This document shows positions 55,788 through 64,000 of a DNA stretch of 64,000 bases, in pieces; position 1 is the stretch's first letter; the number at the start of each line of letters is the position of its first letter. Below the pieces are notes generated by a model that saw only the letters and a program-made list of their open reading frames with translations, was not told where the DNA came from and made no database searches. The stretch is from an uncultured Gammaproteobacteria bacterium (GTDB lineage: Bacteria; Pseudomonadota; Gammaproteobacteria; Eutrophobiales; Eutrophobiaceae): contig CALSRS010000001.1 in the NCBI GenBank assembly GCA_943788815.1, forward strand, positions 1,088,069 through 1,152,068. Direction: 5' to 3'. The position numbers were made by a program, and so were the translations under genes.

Positions 55788-57647
55788 ATGAGTATAGATG
55801 ACAACGGTAATGACAATAAAATTAAAAGAAGAGAATTCATAAAAGGCGCGGGTATGGGTGCCGCTGCCGTGGTGGGAGGTGGAACAATAAATTCGGCCTC
55901 AGCCCAGTCCAGCCAAATACCCGACCCATACAATATTCCAGATCAATGGGATCTTGAGGCAGATGTTGTCATCATCGGATCAGGGCCTACAGGACTTGTA
56001 GCCGCAAACCGGGCCAGGGATGCGGGGGCTTCTGTTATCGTGGTAGATGCAAATTATGACGTTGGCGGACACGGTTTAATGAATGGTGGACAGATCCATC
56101 TAGGTGGCGGTACTGCCATGCAAAAGAAACATGGAATTGAAGATGACCCGGATACCTTATTTAAAGACCTCACCGACTGGTCGGTCGTGGAAACCAATGG
56201 GATGCCAGATTACCGGTATAACGATAGAGGTGTACAAAGGGCCCTTGCAGACAATGAAGCCTCGACCTTCGACTATTTGGTAGAAAATGGTGTTGAATTT
56301 GTAGATATGGCACCAGCGACAGCAGGTGGACATGCGGTAGGTATCTCGGCACCTCGCGGACATTATGCCATCTGGACAAAGGGACAAAGTGCCGAAAGCC
56401 CCAGAGGCGGCGGAGGTACGGCCATATATCGTGCGCTTGAAGTCAGTGCCCGAAATAAGGGTGTTAAGTTTGTGCTGAACTACCATATGGATGTTATATA
56501 CCGCGAACGACCTAATGCAGGTCGCGTGCTTGGAATCAAAGCGCATCATTCCCCCCGTTATCTTCCTGGTGAATCCTCACCTATGAAGAGCTTTCACTCA
56601 AAAGGCAACGTCGATATGAGTCAGCCTGAAATAACGGTTAAGGCTAAAAAATCGATTCTTGTTGGAACTGGCGGGCACACAGGCAACCTCAATTTTCGCC
56701 GAATTTTTGATCCAAGGATGACTGAAGAATATCAATTGGCAGGAAGTCCTTTTTCTGATCAGGACGCAAGTGGTGAGATGGCCTCCATGGCAATCGGCGC
56801 ATCGTTATGGGGAGTGGCTAACCAGGTTATGGAACGAAATGGCTATTTCAGAAAACGCCCCGTGATTGGCTGTCAATATACCTATATAGAATGGACACCG
56901 AAAAGCATCCTTTTTCCTTTCGTACGGGCCACAGGATTAAAAGTAAGAAGTTTTCGAAATCTAATACTAGTCAACCAGATGGGTAAACGTTTCTATAATG
57001 AGCTGGGGGCAAGCTGGCCTTATGGAACACATCATGGTGATATTGAAGGCTATAAACACGGCGACTGGCGAAATCCTATGAAGCGGCCTTACAAACCTGA
57101 TAATTGGCTCGATGCTGCACTGGCACCCAATGAAGGTTCATCAGCCCCTGATTATGCGGCCGGTCCTATCTGGGCCATCTTTGATTCTGAAGCAGTTAAA
57201 CGAGAAAAATGGGACCTTTCGCCGCCTTCTATAGATCCGGACTATTTTTTCAAAGCAGATACGCTTGAAGAACTAGCTAATAAAATCAAAAATAACCCCT
57301 ATCAAAAAGTCGATATGCCTGAAGAAAACCTGGCAGAGACAGTCAAACGCTTTAATCAAATCGTTGAATTTGGTTATGACCCGGATTTTGAACAACCCAA
57401 TCCCAGGTATAAATTTAATGCCCCACCTTACTATGCGGCGTGGGCAACACCCGTCATACATGATACCTATGCAGGATTAAGGATAAATATGGATTGTCAG
57501 GTGGTTGATATGCATGGGGAAGTTATACAGGGACTTTATTGCGGAGGGGAATCTGCAGGCGGATCTAGTCAGCATGGACAGGGAAGGTGTACGACTCAAG
57601 GGTATATTGCAGGCGGGAATCTTGCCAAAGAAAAGCCGTGGAGCTAA
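55788..57647 (+). CDS. Tat-exported FAD-dependent dehydrogenase, ketosteroid-dehydrogenase-like
   Basis: 619 residues, ATG at 55788 after AGGAGTCAGTAA. Tat signal with RR at 14-15 (KRREFIKGAGMG), cleavage near SASAQ. FAD-binding GSGPTG at 64-69, then an FAD_binding_2 (fumarate reductase/flavoprotein) body. The C-terminal YCGGESAGGSSQHGQGRCTTQGYIAGG (in two parts, ending near 610) is the second FAD contact. The family includes 3-ketosteroid Delta1-dehydrogenase and fumarate reductase types. An exported member without a CxxCH haem domain needs a separate electron acceptor. Substrate unknown. Confidence 0.88.
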   Translation: MSIDDNGNDNKIKRREFIKGAGMGAAAVVGGGTINSASAQSSQIPDPYNIPDQWDLEADVVIIGSGPTGLVAANRARDAGASVIVVDANYDVGGHGLMNGGQIHLGGGTAMQKKHGIEDDPDTLFKDLTDWSVVETNGMPDYRYNDRGVQRALADNEASTFDYLVENGVEFVDMAPATAGGHAVGISAPRGHYAIWTKGQSAESPRGGGGTAIYRALEVSARNKGVKFVLNYHMDVIYRERPNAGRVLGIKAHHSPRYLPGESSPMKSFHSKGNVDMSQPEITVKAKKSILVGTGGHTGNLNFRRIFDPRMTEEYQLAGSPFSDQDASGEMASMAIGASLWGVANQVMERNGYFRKRPVIGCQYTYIEWTPKSILFPFVRATGLKVRSFRNLILVNQMGKRFYNELGASWPYGTHHGDIEGYKHGDWRNPMKRPYKPDNWLDAALAPNEGSSAPDYAAGPIWAIFDSEAVKREKWDLSPPSIDPDYFFKADTLEELANKIKNNPYQKVDMPEENLAETVKRFNQIVEFGYDPDFEQPNPRYKFNAPPYYAAWATPVIHDTYAGLRINMDCQVVDMHGEVIQGLYCGGESAGGSSQHGQGRCTTQGYIAGGNLAKEKPWS

Positions 57648-57674
57648 ACCAGAAGATACAAGCAATTACATTTT

Positions 57675-57729
57675 AACTATCAATCAGTCATGGATATTGA
57701 GCCTGTCAATTTCATCCTGATTGATAGTT
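57675..57729. repeat. 13-bp perfect inverted repeat after the FAD dehydrogenase
   Basis: AACTATCAATCAG (57675-57687) and CTGATTGATAGTT (57717-57729) are separated by 29 bp. It lies 28 bp past the stop and 35 bp before the pseudopilin gene. It may be a terminator without a clear T-run, or a binding site. Confidence 0.6.
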
Positions 57730-57763
57730 ATGGATCATATTTAACGCGCGTACACAGATAGCA

Positions 57764-58234
57764 ATGCCAGTTCAAAATGATAAATATCAGCAGGGTTTTA
57801 CATTAGTGGAGTTTTCCATTGCCATACTTGTAGCTGCACTGATTATTGGGACTGCCACTCCCGCATATATATATCTCGTCGACAAAGCGCGCACAAATAA
57901 AACCATCGATGAAATCAAGAGTATGCAAAGAGACATTAATAGATTTGAACGAAAAGGCAATCGGTATCCAGATTCATTGTTGGAAATTTTTCCAGAACAA
58001 CCTGTAGACCCCTGGGGAAATTTTTATCAATATTTGAACATCAAAAATGCAAGCAACCCCAATGCAATCAATCCAAGGACGGATAAAAACTTTAAAAAGC
58101 TGAACATTGATTATGACCTCTTCAGCACGGGTGCGGATTCGCTGAGCCTTTCTCCCATTGCCGCGAGCGAAAGCCTGGATGATATAGTCAGAGGCGACAA
58201 TGGCGATTTTGTCGGTCCGGTCAGAGACTATTAA
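57764..58234 (+). CDS. orphan GspG-like type II secretion pseudopilin
   Basis: 156 residues, ATG at 57764. A prepilin leader ends QQG before the mature N-terminus FTLVEFSIAILVAALIIG with Glu at +5, followed by the hydrophobic helix. VDPWGNFYQYLN (about 85-95) and DYDLFSTGADS (about 122-132) match the GspG core, which in true GspG binds calcium. No other gsp or pil gene is in the window, so it is an orphan between a flavoprotein and a TonB receptor. Confidence 0.85.
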   Translation: MPVQNDKYQQGFTLVEFSIAILVAALIIGTATPAYIYLVDKARTNKTIDEIKSMQRDINRFERKGNRYPDSLLEIFPEQPVDPWGNFYQYLNIKNASNPNAINPRTDKNFKKLNIDYDLFSTGADSLSLSPIAASESLDDIVRGDNGDFVGPVRDY

Positions 58235-58328
58235 CCGTTATTCACATTATTTCCATCATCATTCGACTCCAATTAGCTGTTTTATTGTGTATCATTGCGC
58301 AACTTTTTATTCGCCTGGAGCTTAGTGC

Positions 58329-60440
58329 ATGATTTTCAACTCTCGTATCCTGCTTATTATGTTGACCTTGTCTTCTCTTTTTCCGATTAAGGTTTTAGCA
58401 CAGAGTAATGAAACTAACCCTACTTCCAGTGTTGAAACCCAAATTGTCAGCTACCCGGCATCATTTTTTGAGCGTTATCAACCCAGCACCGCCCTGGAAA
58501 TTGTCAATCAGGTTCCTGGGTTTATATTAAATGATGGTGATTCAGAACGTGGATTTGGCGGATCTGTTGGCAATGTCTTAATTAATGACAGACGCCCCAG
58601 TGCTAAACAGGATCCCCCCTCCCAAATATTGAGCCGCATTCCTGCAAGCCTGGTTGAAAGTATAGAATTGATAAGAGGTCAGGTTAGAAACATTGACCTG
58701 CAGGGTTATTCCGTAGTTGCAAACGTAATCATTATGGAAGATGCTCAGGCTGCCGCACGTTGGGAATCCGCCATGCGATATAACTTCTCGATATTCCCAG
58801 CTACCTGGTCGGGCGGTGTATCTGTGTCCGATAAATGGGGTGATATTGAATTTAATGCTGGACTTAGTGCCAGAACGGGGTCTTCTGGTGATAGAGGAAC
58901 CGATGATGAATTCGATGCGCAAGGGATTTTAACTGAATCTATCATAGAAAGTTTTATCAACAAGGCGGATAGCGGATCTGGAAATCTCAATGCCTCTACC
59001 TGGTTTGGAGAGACGTTTGTTCAACTTAATACCGAATTATTCGTCGAAAAGCGTGACATGCACCGTAGTACACATATTTTTCCCCAACTCCCAGGTAATT
59101 CACAAAGTAGGGAAACCATTGATGGTGATACAACGCTATACCGATTCGAGCTTGGTATGGATGCTGAAAGATTATTACAAACGGATCTTCTGGGCAAAGC
59201 CATCTTTTTATATTCATATCGTGATTTTGATAGAATCAATGATGAATTAAATTTCAATTCCTCCAACATTGAAACATTACAACAAATTGCTGATGAAGTT
59301 ACCAAGACATCCGAAATAATCTCAAGGCTTGAGTTTGACTGGGTCAGATGGGAAAACCACACTCTACAAGCTAATTTTGAAGTAGCGTATAACGTTCTCG
59401 ATAATTCGCTGGCACAAACACAAGACATCGGGGCTGGTCCTGTCGCTAGAATCGTGCCGGGCGCAAATTCCCGAGTTAAAGAAATTCGTGGAGATTTTGA
59501 AATTCAGGACACCTGGTCGATGGGTGCATTTGAAATGGAACTTGGATTGGGTGGTGAAGTTTCGAATATCTCCCAATCCGGTGATGCCGTTGAGGAACGC
59601 GACTTCTTCTTCATTAAACCGCTTGCGAACTTTAGCTATTCACCAAACCAGGTATCCCAGACCCGAGTACGATTATACCGGGATGTTGCACAACTGGATT
59701 TTAATGACTTTGTCAGTACCGTTGTTTTTGAAGATGATGAACGTGCTCTGGGCAACCCTAATCTCAGTCCAGAAACTTCCTGGATCAGTGAAATCAGTCA
59801 TGAACGTCGTTTTGGCGAGGTTGGGGTTATTACAGTTTCCGCGTTTCATCACTGGATATCCGACGTACAGGATTTACTACCAGTAACAGAAGAAGATGAA
59901 GTCCCTGGCAATATAGGTAACGGTCGTCGATGGGGTCTGGAACTAGAAAGTGCCATCCCACTGGACTGGTTAGGTCTCCAGAGCAGCAGACTAGATATTC
60001 AAACGCGTTGGCAGGACTCTTCTGTAACTGATCCGGTCACCGATGAAAAACGAGTACTGACTTCATCACGTGGCTACCCTAAACCGCTACCATTTCGAGA
60101 CGAGCTGGAATTTATTATTATTGCAAAATTTCGACAGGATTTTAAAGATGCAAAAGTCTCCTGGGGTATAGAGGGCAGAGAACGTAGCAATCGACCTGTA
60201 TTTCGAGTTGATGAACTGGAAGTATTTAATGAATCCACTGAGGTAAATGCCTTTATTGAAACAACGCGTTTCTGGGACCTGAAAATCAGATTGGAAGGAC
60301 AGGATATACTGAATTTCAACCAGTGGCGTGACCGTACTTTTTTTGTTGGCAGACGAGACCTGACGCCTGTTCAACGAAATGTCCGAATATTAAGACATGA
60401 CGGGGCTCGATTTTCGATATCCGTGAGTGGGAATTTTTAA
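58329..60440 (+). CDS. TonB-dependent receptor
   Basis: 703 residues, ATG at 58329. Signal peptide about 1-24 (KVLAQS). The plug spans about 30-145 (ALEIVNQVPGFILNDGDSERGFGGSVGNVLINDRRPS, here as the blocks IVNQVPGFIL and VLINDRRPS; SIELIRGQV). A barrel of typical length follows, ending RFSISVSGNF with a terminal Phe. It is a different subfamily from the receptor at 34544, with no Met-rich plug. No cognate TonB/ExbBD genes are seen. Substrate unknown. Confidence 0.9.
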   Translation: MIFNSRILLIMLTLSSLFPIKVLAQSNETNPTSSVETQIVSYPASFFERYQPSTALEIVNQVPGFILNDGDSERGFGGSVGNVLINDRRPSAKQDPPSQILSRIPASLVESIELIRGQVRNIDLQGYSVVANVIIMEDAQAAARWESAMRYNFSIFPATWSGGVSVSDKWGDIEFNAGLSARTGSSGDRGTDDEFDAQGILTESIIESFINKADSGSGNLNASTWFGETFVQLNTELFVEKRDMHRSTHIFPQLPGNSQSRETIDGDTTLYRFELGMDAERLLQTDLLGKAIFLYSYRDFDRINDELNFNSSNIETLQQIADEVTKTSEIISRLEFDWVRWENHTLQANFEVAYNVLDNSLAQTQDIGAGPVARIVPGANSRVKEIRGDFEIQDTWSMGAFEMELGLGGEVSNISQSGDAVEERDFFFIKPLANFSYSPNQVSQTRVRLYRDVAQLDFNDFVSTVVFEDDERALGNPNLSPETSWISEISHERRFGEVGVITVSAFHHWISDVQDLLPVTEEDEVPGNIGNGRRWGLELESAIPLDWLGLQSSRLDIQTRWQDSSVTDPVTDEKRVLTSSRGYPKPLPFRDELEFIIIAKFRQDFKDAKVSWGIEGRERSNRPVFRVDELEVFNESTEVNAFIETTRFWDLKIRLEGQDILNFNQWRDRTFFVGRRDLTPVQRNVRILRHDGARFSISVSGNF

Positions 60441-60475
60441 TCTGCCGGAACAATAACCAATTTTGTATGTTCAAC

Positions 60476-61558
60476 TCATTGAAGGCTGTCGCTGACAGTC
60501 TGAATGATGTCATTTTCAATAATATTCGTTAATGCCCTTCTGTGAGATCTACGGTCCTGGTGAGGTGTACTAATTGAAGTGGTCACGATCACTAAATCGA
60601 GTTCCGGTACAAGAATGATATATTGCCCTCCATATCCCCAGGCATATTTCACGTCATAACCTGCCATTTTTTTGAGCCACCAACCATATCCATAATATCT
60701 ACCTCTCTCACGCGTTGATATCGCATGACGTTTTAGTGAAAGCGTCACCCAATCCTCAGATAAAATCTGCTCCTCCTCTCTCTGACCACCGTTGATATAT
60801 AACTCACCAAATTGCAACATCTGTCTTGCAGTCATTTCCATATCATTGCCGCCAAAATATATCCCCTGTGGATCTGTAGGCCAGGGGGCCAGGTTAAAAC
60901 CCAGAGAGTCTCCCAAATATTCTCTCGCAAATTCCAATGTCGATTTACCCGTTGCCCTGGTCAGAATTGCAGATAATAAATGAGTATTGCCTGTGCTATA
61001 GCGCATGATAGTGCCCGGACTAGCCTCCATGGGTTGTGATAAGGCAAAATTCACCCAGTCATTACTTAATACCCATGCGCCATAATTTCGGTTACTGGTC
61101 GGTCTTAATCCTGACTGCATAGTTAACAGATCAGCAATGGTTATATTATTTTTTTCCTCATCAAAATTATCTATTGCCAACTCACCAAAATAATCTTTTA
61201 TGGGAACATCCACTCCTTGTATATATCCATGTTGAATAGCAATTCCAATCAGGGCAGAGATAACACTCTTAGATGCAGATTTTATATTTACCAGTTTATC
61301 GCGATGACTTCCCTGAAAATAGTCTTCAAGGATGATTTCACCATTCAGGCTGACAAGCACGCCGTAAAGCCTGGGCATGTTACTGGCATTTTTCAGAAAC
61401 GAATTAAATTGAATGTCATTTGAAGGTGAGTTGTTATCCTGGTTTGCAAAAACCAACTGCATACAGAAAAAACATATGATCAGGATGTGTCCCCGAACAA
61501 TATTTTTATTGAGCACTAAGCTTGTACTTTTTTCTTGCGACATAGTCATAATATACAC
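60476..61558 (-). CDS. exported serine hydrolase, class C beta-lactamase fold
   Basis: 360 residues, ATG at 61558. An N-terminal membrane or signal segment spans about 24-38. The catalytic SxxK is S94-A-S-K97 in NIKSASKSVISA. The second motif region is MRYSTGNTHLL (about 190), and WGYGGQYI near 310 stands in place of the KTG box. GLRPTSNRNYGAW near 150 is common in the penicillin-binding-protein-like hydrolases. Likely an esterase or peptidase in the periplasm rather than a true beta-lactamase. Convergent with the TonB receptor. Confidence 0.87.
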   Translation of the reverse strand: MYIMTMSQEKSTSLVLNKNIVRGHILIICFFCMQLVFANQDNNSPSNDIQFNSFLKNASNMPRLYGVLVSLNGEIILEDYFQGSHRDKLVNIKSASKSVISALIGIAIQHGYIQGVDVPIKDYFGELAIDNFDEEKNNITIADLLTMQSGLRPTSNRNYGAWVLSNDWVNFALSQPMEASPGTIMRYSTGNTHLLSAILTRATGKSTLEFAREYLGDSLGFNLAPWPTDPQGIYFGGNDMEMTARQMLQFGELYINGGQREEEQILSEDWVTLSLKRHAISTRERGRYYGYGWWLKKMAGYDVKYAWGYGGQYIILVPELDLVIVTTSISTPHQDRRSHRRALTNIIENDIIQTVSDSLQ

Positions 61559-61602
61559 AAATCGTATTGTAATATGTATTTAGATTCATTAACTTAATTA
61601 AT

Positions 61603-62750
61603 ATGACAAATGTAATTAACGGAAAAAATGGTGTCCTCTTTCTGGCTGGCGATCATAACGCCGTCATAAAGCAACATACAGGGGAACGATTGCTCAAAGA
61701 TCGGCAATTGACTAAATGGAAAATGGTCTTTAGTGATAGAAAACGATCACTTGAGACTATAGGTATAAAACTTTACCTGCAAATTGTGCCGGCCAACATC
61801 CTGTATACCGTGAGTATTTACCTGATGAATTTCAGCTAATTCATAAACGAAATATCGATTTATTTCTAGAGCATGTTGAGCCCGTCCTTAAAGCGCGTGT
61901 GAATTATCCGCTAAGCGCAATTTTATCTGCCTCAGACCACAATAAGGTCTATTTTAAAACAGACTCGCATTGGACAGACCAAGGAGCATATATTGCTTAC
62001 CTGGACTTGATGAAGATAATTAAAAACGACCTGCCAAATATTTCAATTTTGAAAGACCCTCTATTTCACCCTGGAGCTATTCAAGGTGATCTTGCCAGAC
62101 TTTCAGGAGTCGAAGATGATGAAGCCACTGAGGTTTTTGATGAAGCATCAAGTGTAAAAACCATCTTCAATAATAAAGTAAAAAATACTGGCCGCATTAA
62201 AATATTTACAAATTCAACGGCAAAAAACGATAATACGATACTAATATTCGGCAGTTCTTCAACTCTGTATACCTTAAAATTTTTGACCCATGATTTTAAA
62301 AATGTGATTTTCTACTGGTCGGGAATTTTTGACTATGCTGCAATTAATCATTACAAACCAGATTTAATCATTAATCAGATAAGAGAAAGACATTTAATCA
62401 GGCCAGCAGATGATATCGTTGGACTGACAACGACAGAAATGGCATTTGTAAAATCCTTTTCTGCAATCGGTGAAGCTATCTCACCAATTTCATTCAATAA
62501 AAAGTCAACATTGCTTAATTGTCTTGCAAAGGCTGGCAATAAATCAAATCAAGCGTATCAGAAATACTTAATTGAACTGTGTAAACGATTAGACCTAAAT
62601 TCTATTTGCGAATTTTCCTTAGATATAGATAGAAGCAAGTATCGTCTCTGGATGATACGACTTTTGATCAATGGCAGGCTATTTTACAAGCAGTTATATT
62701 CAGGCTCAATTTTGTCCCGCTTATGTAGTGTTGTTGAAGATCAAAACTGA
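61603..62750 (+). pseudogene. AlgJ/AlgX-like SGNH protein, one frameshift
   Basis: The first frame (61603-61839) begins NVINGKNGVLFLAGDHN and ends in nonsense after IVPANI. The second frame continues naturally with HPVYREYLPDEFQLIHKRNIDLFL and on to the stop at 62748. The frames join near 61797 if one base is added. KTDSHWTDQGAYIAY (about residue 125 overall) is the DxHW catalytic motif of AlgJ/AlgX polysaccharide O-acetyltransferases. FGSSSTLYTLKFL later may be the Ser-containing block. There is no polysaccharide gene cluster beside it. Either a decayed gene or a sequencing error. Confidence 0.75.
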
Positions 62751-62752
62751 CC

Positions 62753-64000
62753 TCAATTTGCAACGATGTCTTTTGCATCTCCAGTTAACTCTAGTATATG
62801 CATACCAGTTCCGACTCGGTCTACAATATAGATATACCCTCTTCCATCAACTTCCACATTATTGGTTTGAACAACGGTTTTACAGGGAATAGTGGGATCA
62901 CGCCTGACACAGCTTTGTGCCGTGTTTGGCGTCGTTGCGGGAATATAGTATCCAACCTCATTAGGACGATAGGGGTCGCGTATATCTACAACTCTAACGC
63001 CGGCATTAAAATAGGAAACAAATACCAGTTTGCGATAATATTCTGGATACATGGCTTCATCCACCGCATGGGGACCAAACCGCCCTCCCCGCTGGCAAAA
63101 ATCACCGTCAGATTCTTTTACCTGATAATTTGAAACCGACATGGGCCTTTCAGGATAAGTAATATCGATTATTAATACCGCATCTCTTTCTTCCGTACAT
63201 TCTTCACGTGTTGATTCAGAAGGCATAATGAGAAAATCCCTAACCTTGCCTATAGAGCTGTCAGCATAATCCGGCACCGGGACACCCAGAACGGGTAGCG
63301 TGGTATGTGCACCAAAATTTGGTGCCAGATAAAATCTGGATATTTCAGGTGCCTCCAGATTCGCTACGGTCGGTTCGGGGTCTCCATTAAGCAGTTTTTC
63401 ACGATCAACTATCTGAATTAAACCTTCGCGAGAAGAACCATATCCAAAATAGACCTTGTCACCCAGCACCATAGGGCCATGCAGATCCATAGGCACAGGC
63501 TCTACCTTTGATCCTGGCTCCTGACCTGGCACACCATAACTGCGTATATGGATGGGGTTTTCAGGATCACTCAAATCATAAATCTTGGTGTGTCTAGCTC
63601 TCCAGTTATCGCCATCACCCACGATATAAGCGATTCCGGTATCACATTCCCACCAGTTTTTATGAATACTGGTAAGATCATCTTCCACATTTAATACCAG
63701 TTGAGGTTCGTGTGGAGCTGTCACATTCCAGATCTGATGACCAGAATTGCCATAACTTCTTAACAGATAAGATTTACCACTAATAGTACAAACCCTGTTC
63801 ATCTGCGCACCACTGCCCGCAGGACTCGATGCCACCTCACTGCCAGGTATATGTGTTAGACCAACGGGATTCATAGGATCAGTGACATCAACTATGTATG
63901 TGCCGTTCCATTCCATTTCACCGTTAAAATCATTTACTGCGCTACCCGCACCCAAGCCCAGATATGCAATCCACCTGTCACCTTGTTTTTCTATTACGGG
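62753..64000 (-). CDS. LVIVD-repeat (beta-propeller) protein, 5' end outside window
   Basis: Open from the right edge (64000) to the stop at 62753, about 415 residues. A TTG at 63955 is not the real start because coding continues upstream (IEKQGDRWIAYLGLGAG). Repeated units of the type TYIVDVTDPMNPVGLTHI, TKIYDLSDPENPIHIRSYG and VRVVDIRDPYRPNEVGYYIPA are LVIVD propeller repeats, usual in surface or periplasmic proteins. Cys pairs (ECTEERD; SCVRRDPTIPCK) may form disulfides. It converges on the SGNH gene with two bases between the stops. Function unknown. Confidence 0.85.
   Translation of the reverse strand, partial: PVIEKQGDRWIAYLGLGAGSAVNDFNGEMEWNGTYIVDVTDPMNPVGLTHIPGSEVASSPAGSGAQMNRVCTISGKSYLLRSYGNSGHQIWNVTAPHEPQLVLNVEDDLTSIHKNWWECDTGIAYIVGDGDNWRARHTKIYDLSDPENPIHIRSYGVPGQEPGSKVEPVPMDLHGPMVLGDKVYFGYGSSREGLIQIVDREKLLNGDPEPTVANLEAPEISRFYLAPNFGAHTTLPVLGVPVPDYADSSIGKVRDFLIMPSESTREECTEERDAVLIIDITYPERPMSVSNYQVKESDGDFCQRGGRFGPHAVDEAMYPEYYRKLVFVSYFNAGVRVVDIRDPYRPNEVGYYIPATTPNTAQSCVRRDPTIPCKTVVQTNNVEVDGRGYIYIVDRVGTGMHILELTGDAKDIVAN

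Noticed and set aside
55788-57647. Firm assignment as 3-ketosteroid Delta1-dehydrogenase
   Set aside because: The FAD_binding_2 fold is clear, but no steroid-degradation genes are nearby and the substrate residues cannot be judged by eye.
60476-61558. True class C beta-lactamase conferring resistance
   Set aside because: The third active-site box is not KTG and the second differs from YAN/YSN, so a general serine hydrolase is the safer call.

Overview
The window looks like the chromosome of a free-living, probably marine gammaproteobacterium. The grounds are TonB-dependent receptors, Tat- and Sec-exported oxidoreductases, a YbbA/YbbP-type ABC exporter, an orphan type II secretion pseudopilin, and dispersed palindromes of the proteobacterial GTCATTCCCGCG and TTCTGGC..GCCAGAA types. 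No rRNA or CRISPR array was seen. The lineage is inferred from gene content only.

Region 1 (1-11629) is a decaying, AT-rich genomic island that continues off the left edge and ends at tRNA-Arg(ACG). It carries a partial N-formylglutamate amidohydrolase, unknown genes, one complete IS3-family element (4789-6292), two solo ends of the same element family (446-685 and 1946-2000), and several genes cut off exactly at IS ends: a NUDIX hydrolase, a large unknown protein and another unknown protein. At the tRNA end sits an integration module: a small HTH protein, a heavily frameshifted tyrosine recombinase, a second recombinase with a compensated frame excursion, an HTH/excisionase-like protein and a frameshifted phage-type integrase 33 bp from the tRNA 3' end.

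Region 2 (11707-19179) is ordinary chromosome: a Tat aldo/keto reductase, the ybbA/ybbP pair, a small exported His/Met/Gly-repeat protein, an MFS exporter and pterin carbinolamine dehydratase, separated by REP-like palindromes.

Region 3 (19180-55494) is the remarkable part. A three-gene cassette occurs four times: an exported di-haem PSD/DUF1592 protein, a Tat-exported DUF1552 (HXXSHH) protein and an exported ankyrin-repeat protein, always in that order and all on the minus strand. Copy 1 (21230-26593) is followed by a haem c protein and a PQQ dehydrogenase and preceded by an exported amidohydrolase. Copies 2-4 form a tandem array (39399-55494, period about 5.4 kb). In every copy the last codons of the DUF1592 gene contain the start of the DUF1552 gene, a 14-bp overlap. 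Copies 2 and 3 also share a nearly identical upstream element at a fixed distance. Between the copies lie a type II NADH dehydrogenase, a 2-hydroxyacid dehydrogenase, two lipoproteins resembling carboxymuconolactone decarboxylases, an ABC-2 transporter, a DsrE-like protein, an OprC-like TonB receptor with a DUF2946-like partner, and two orphan NMT1-type solute-binding proteins.

Region 4 (55788-64000) holds a Tat-exported FAD dehydrogenase, an orphan GspG-like pseudopilin, a second TonB receptor, a serine hydrolase, a frameshifted AlgJ/AlgX-like SGNH protein and a partial LVIVD-repeat protein.

The DUF1592, DUF1552, ankyrin, PQQ and haem c proteins are all predicted to be exported, so the cassettes most likely form a periplasmic redox or hydrolytic system. 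Its substrate is unknown.
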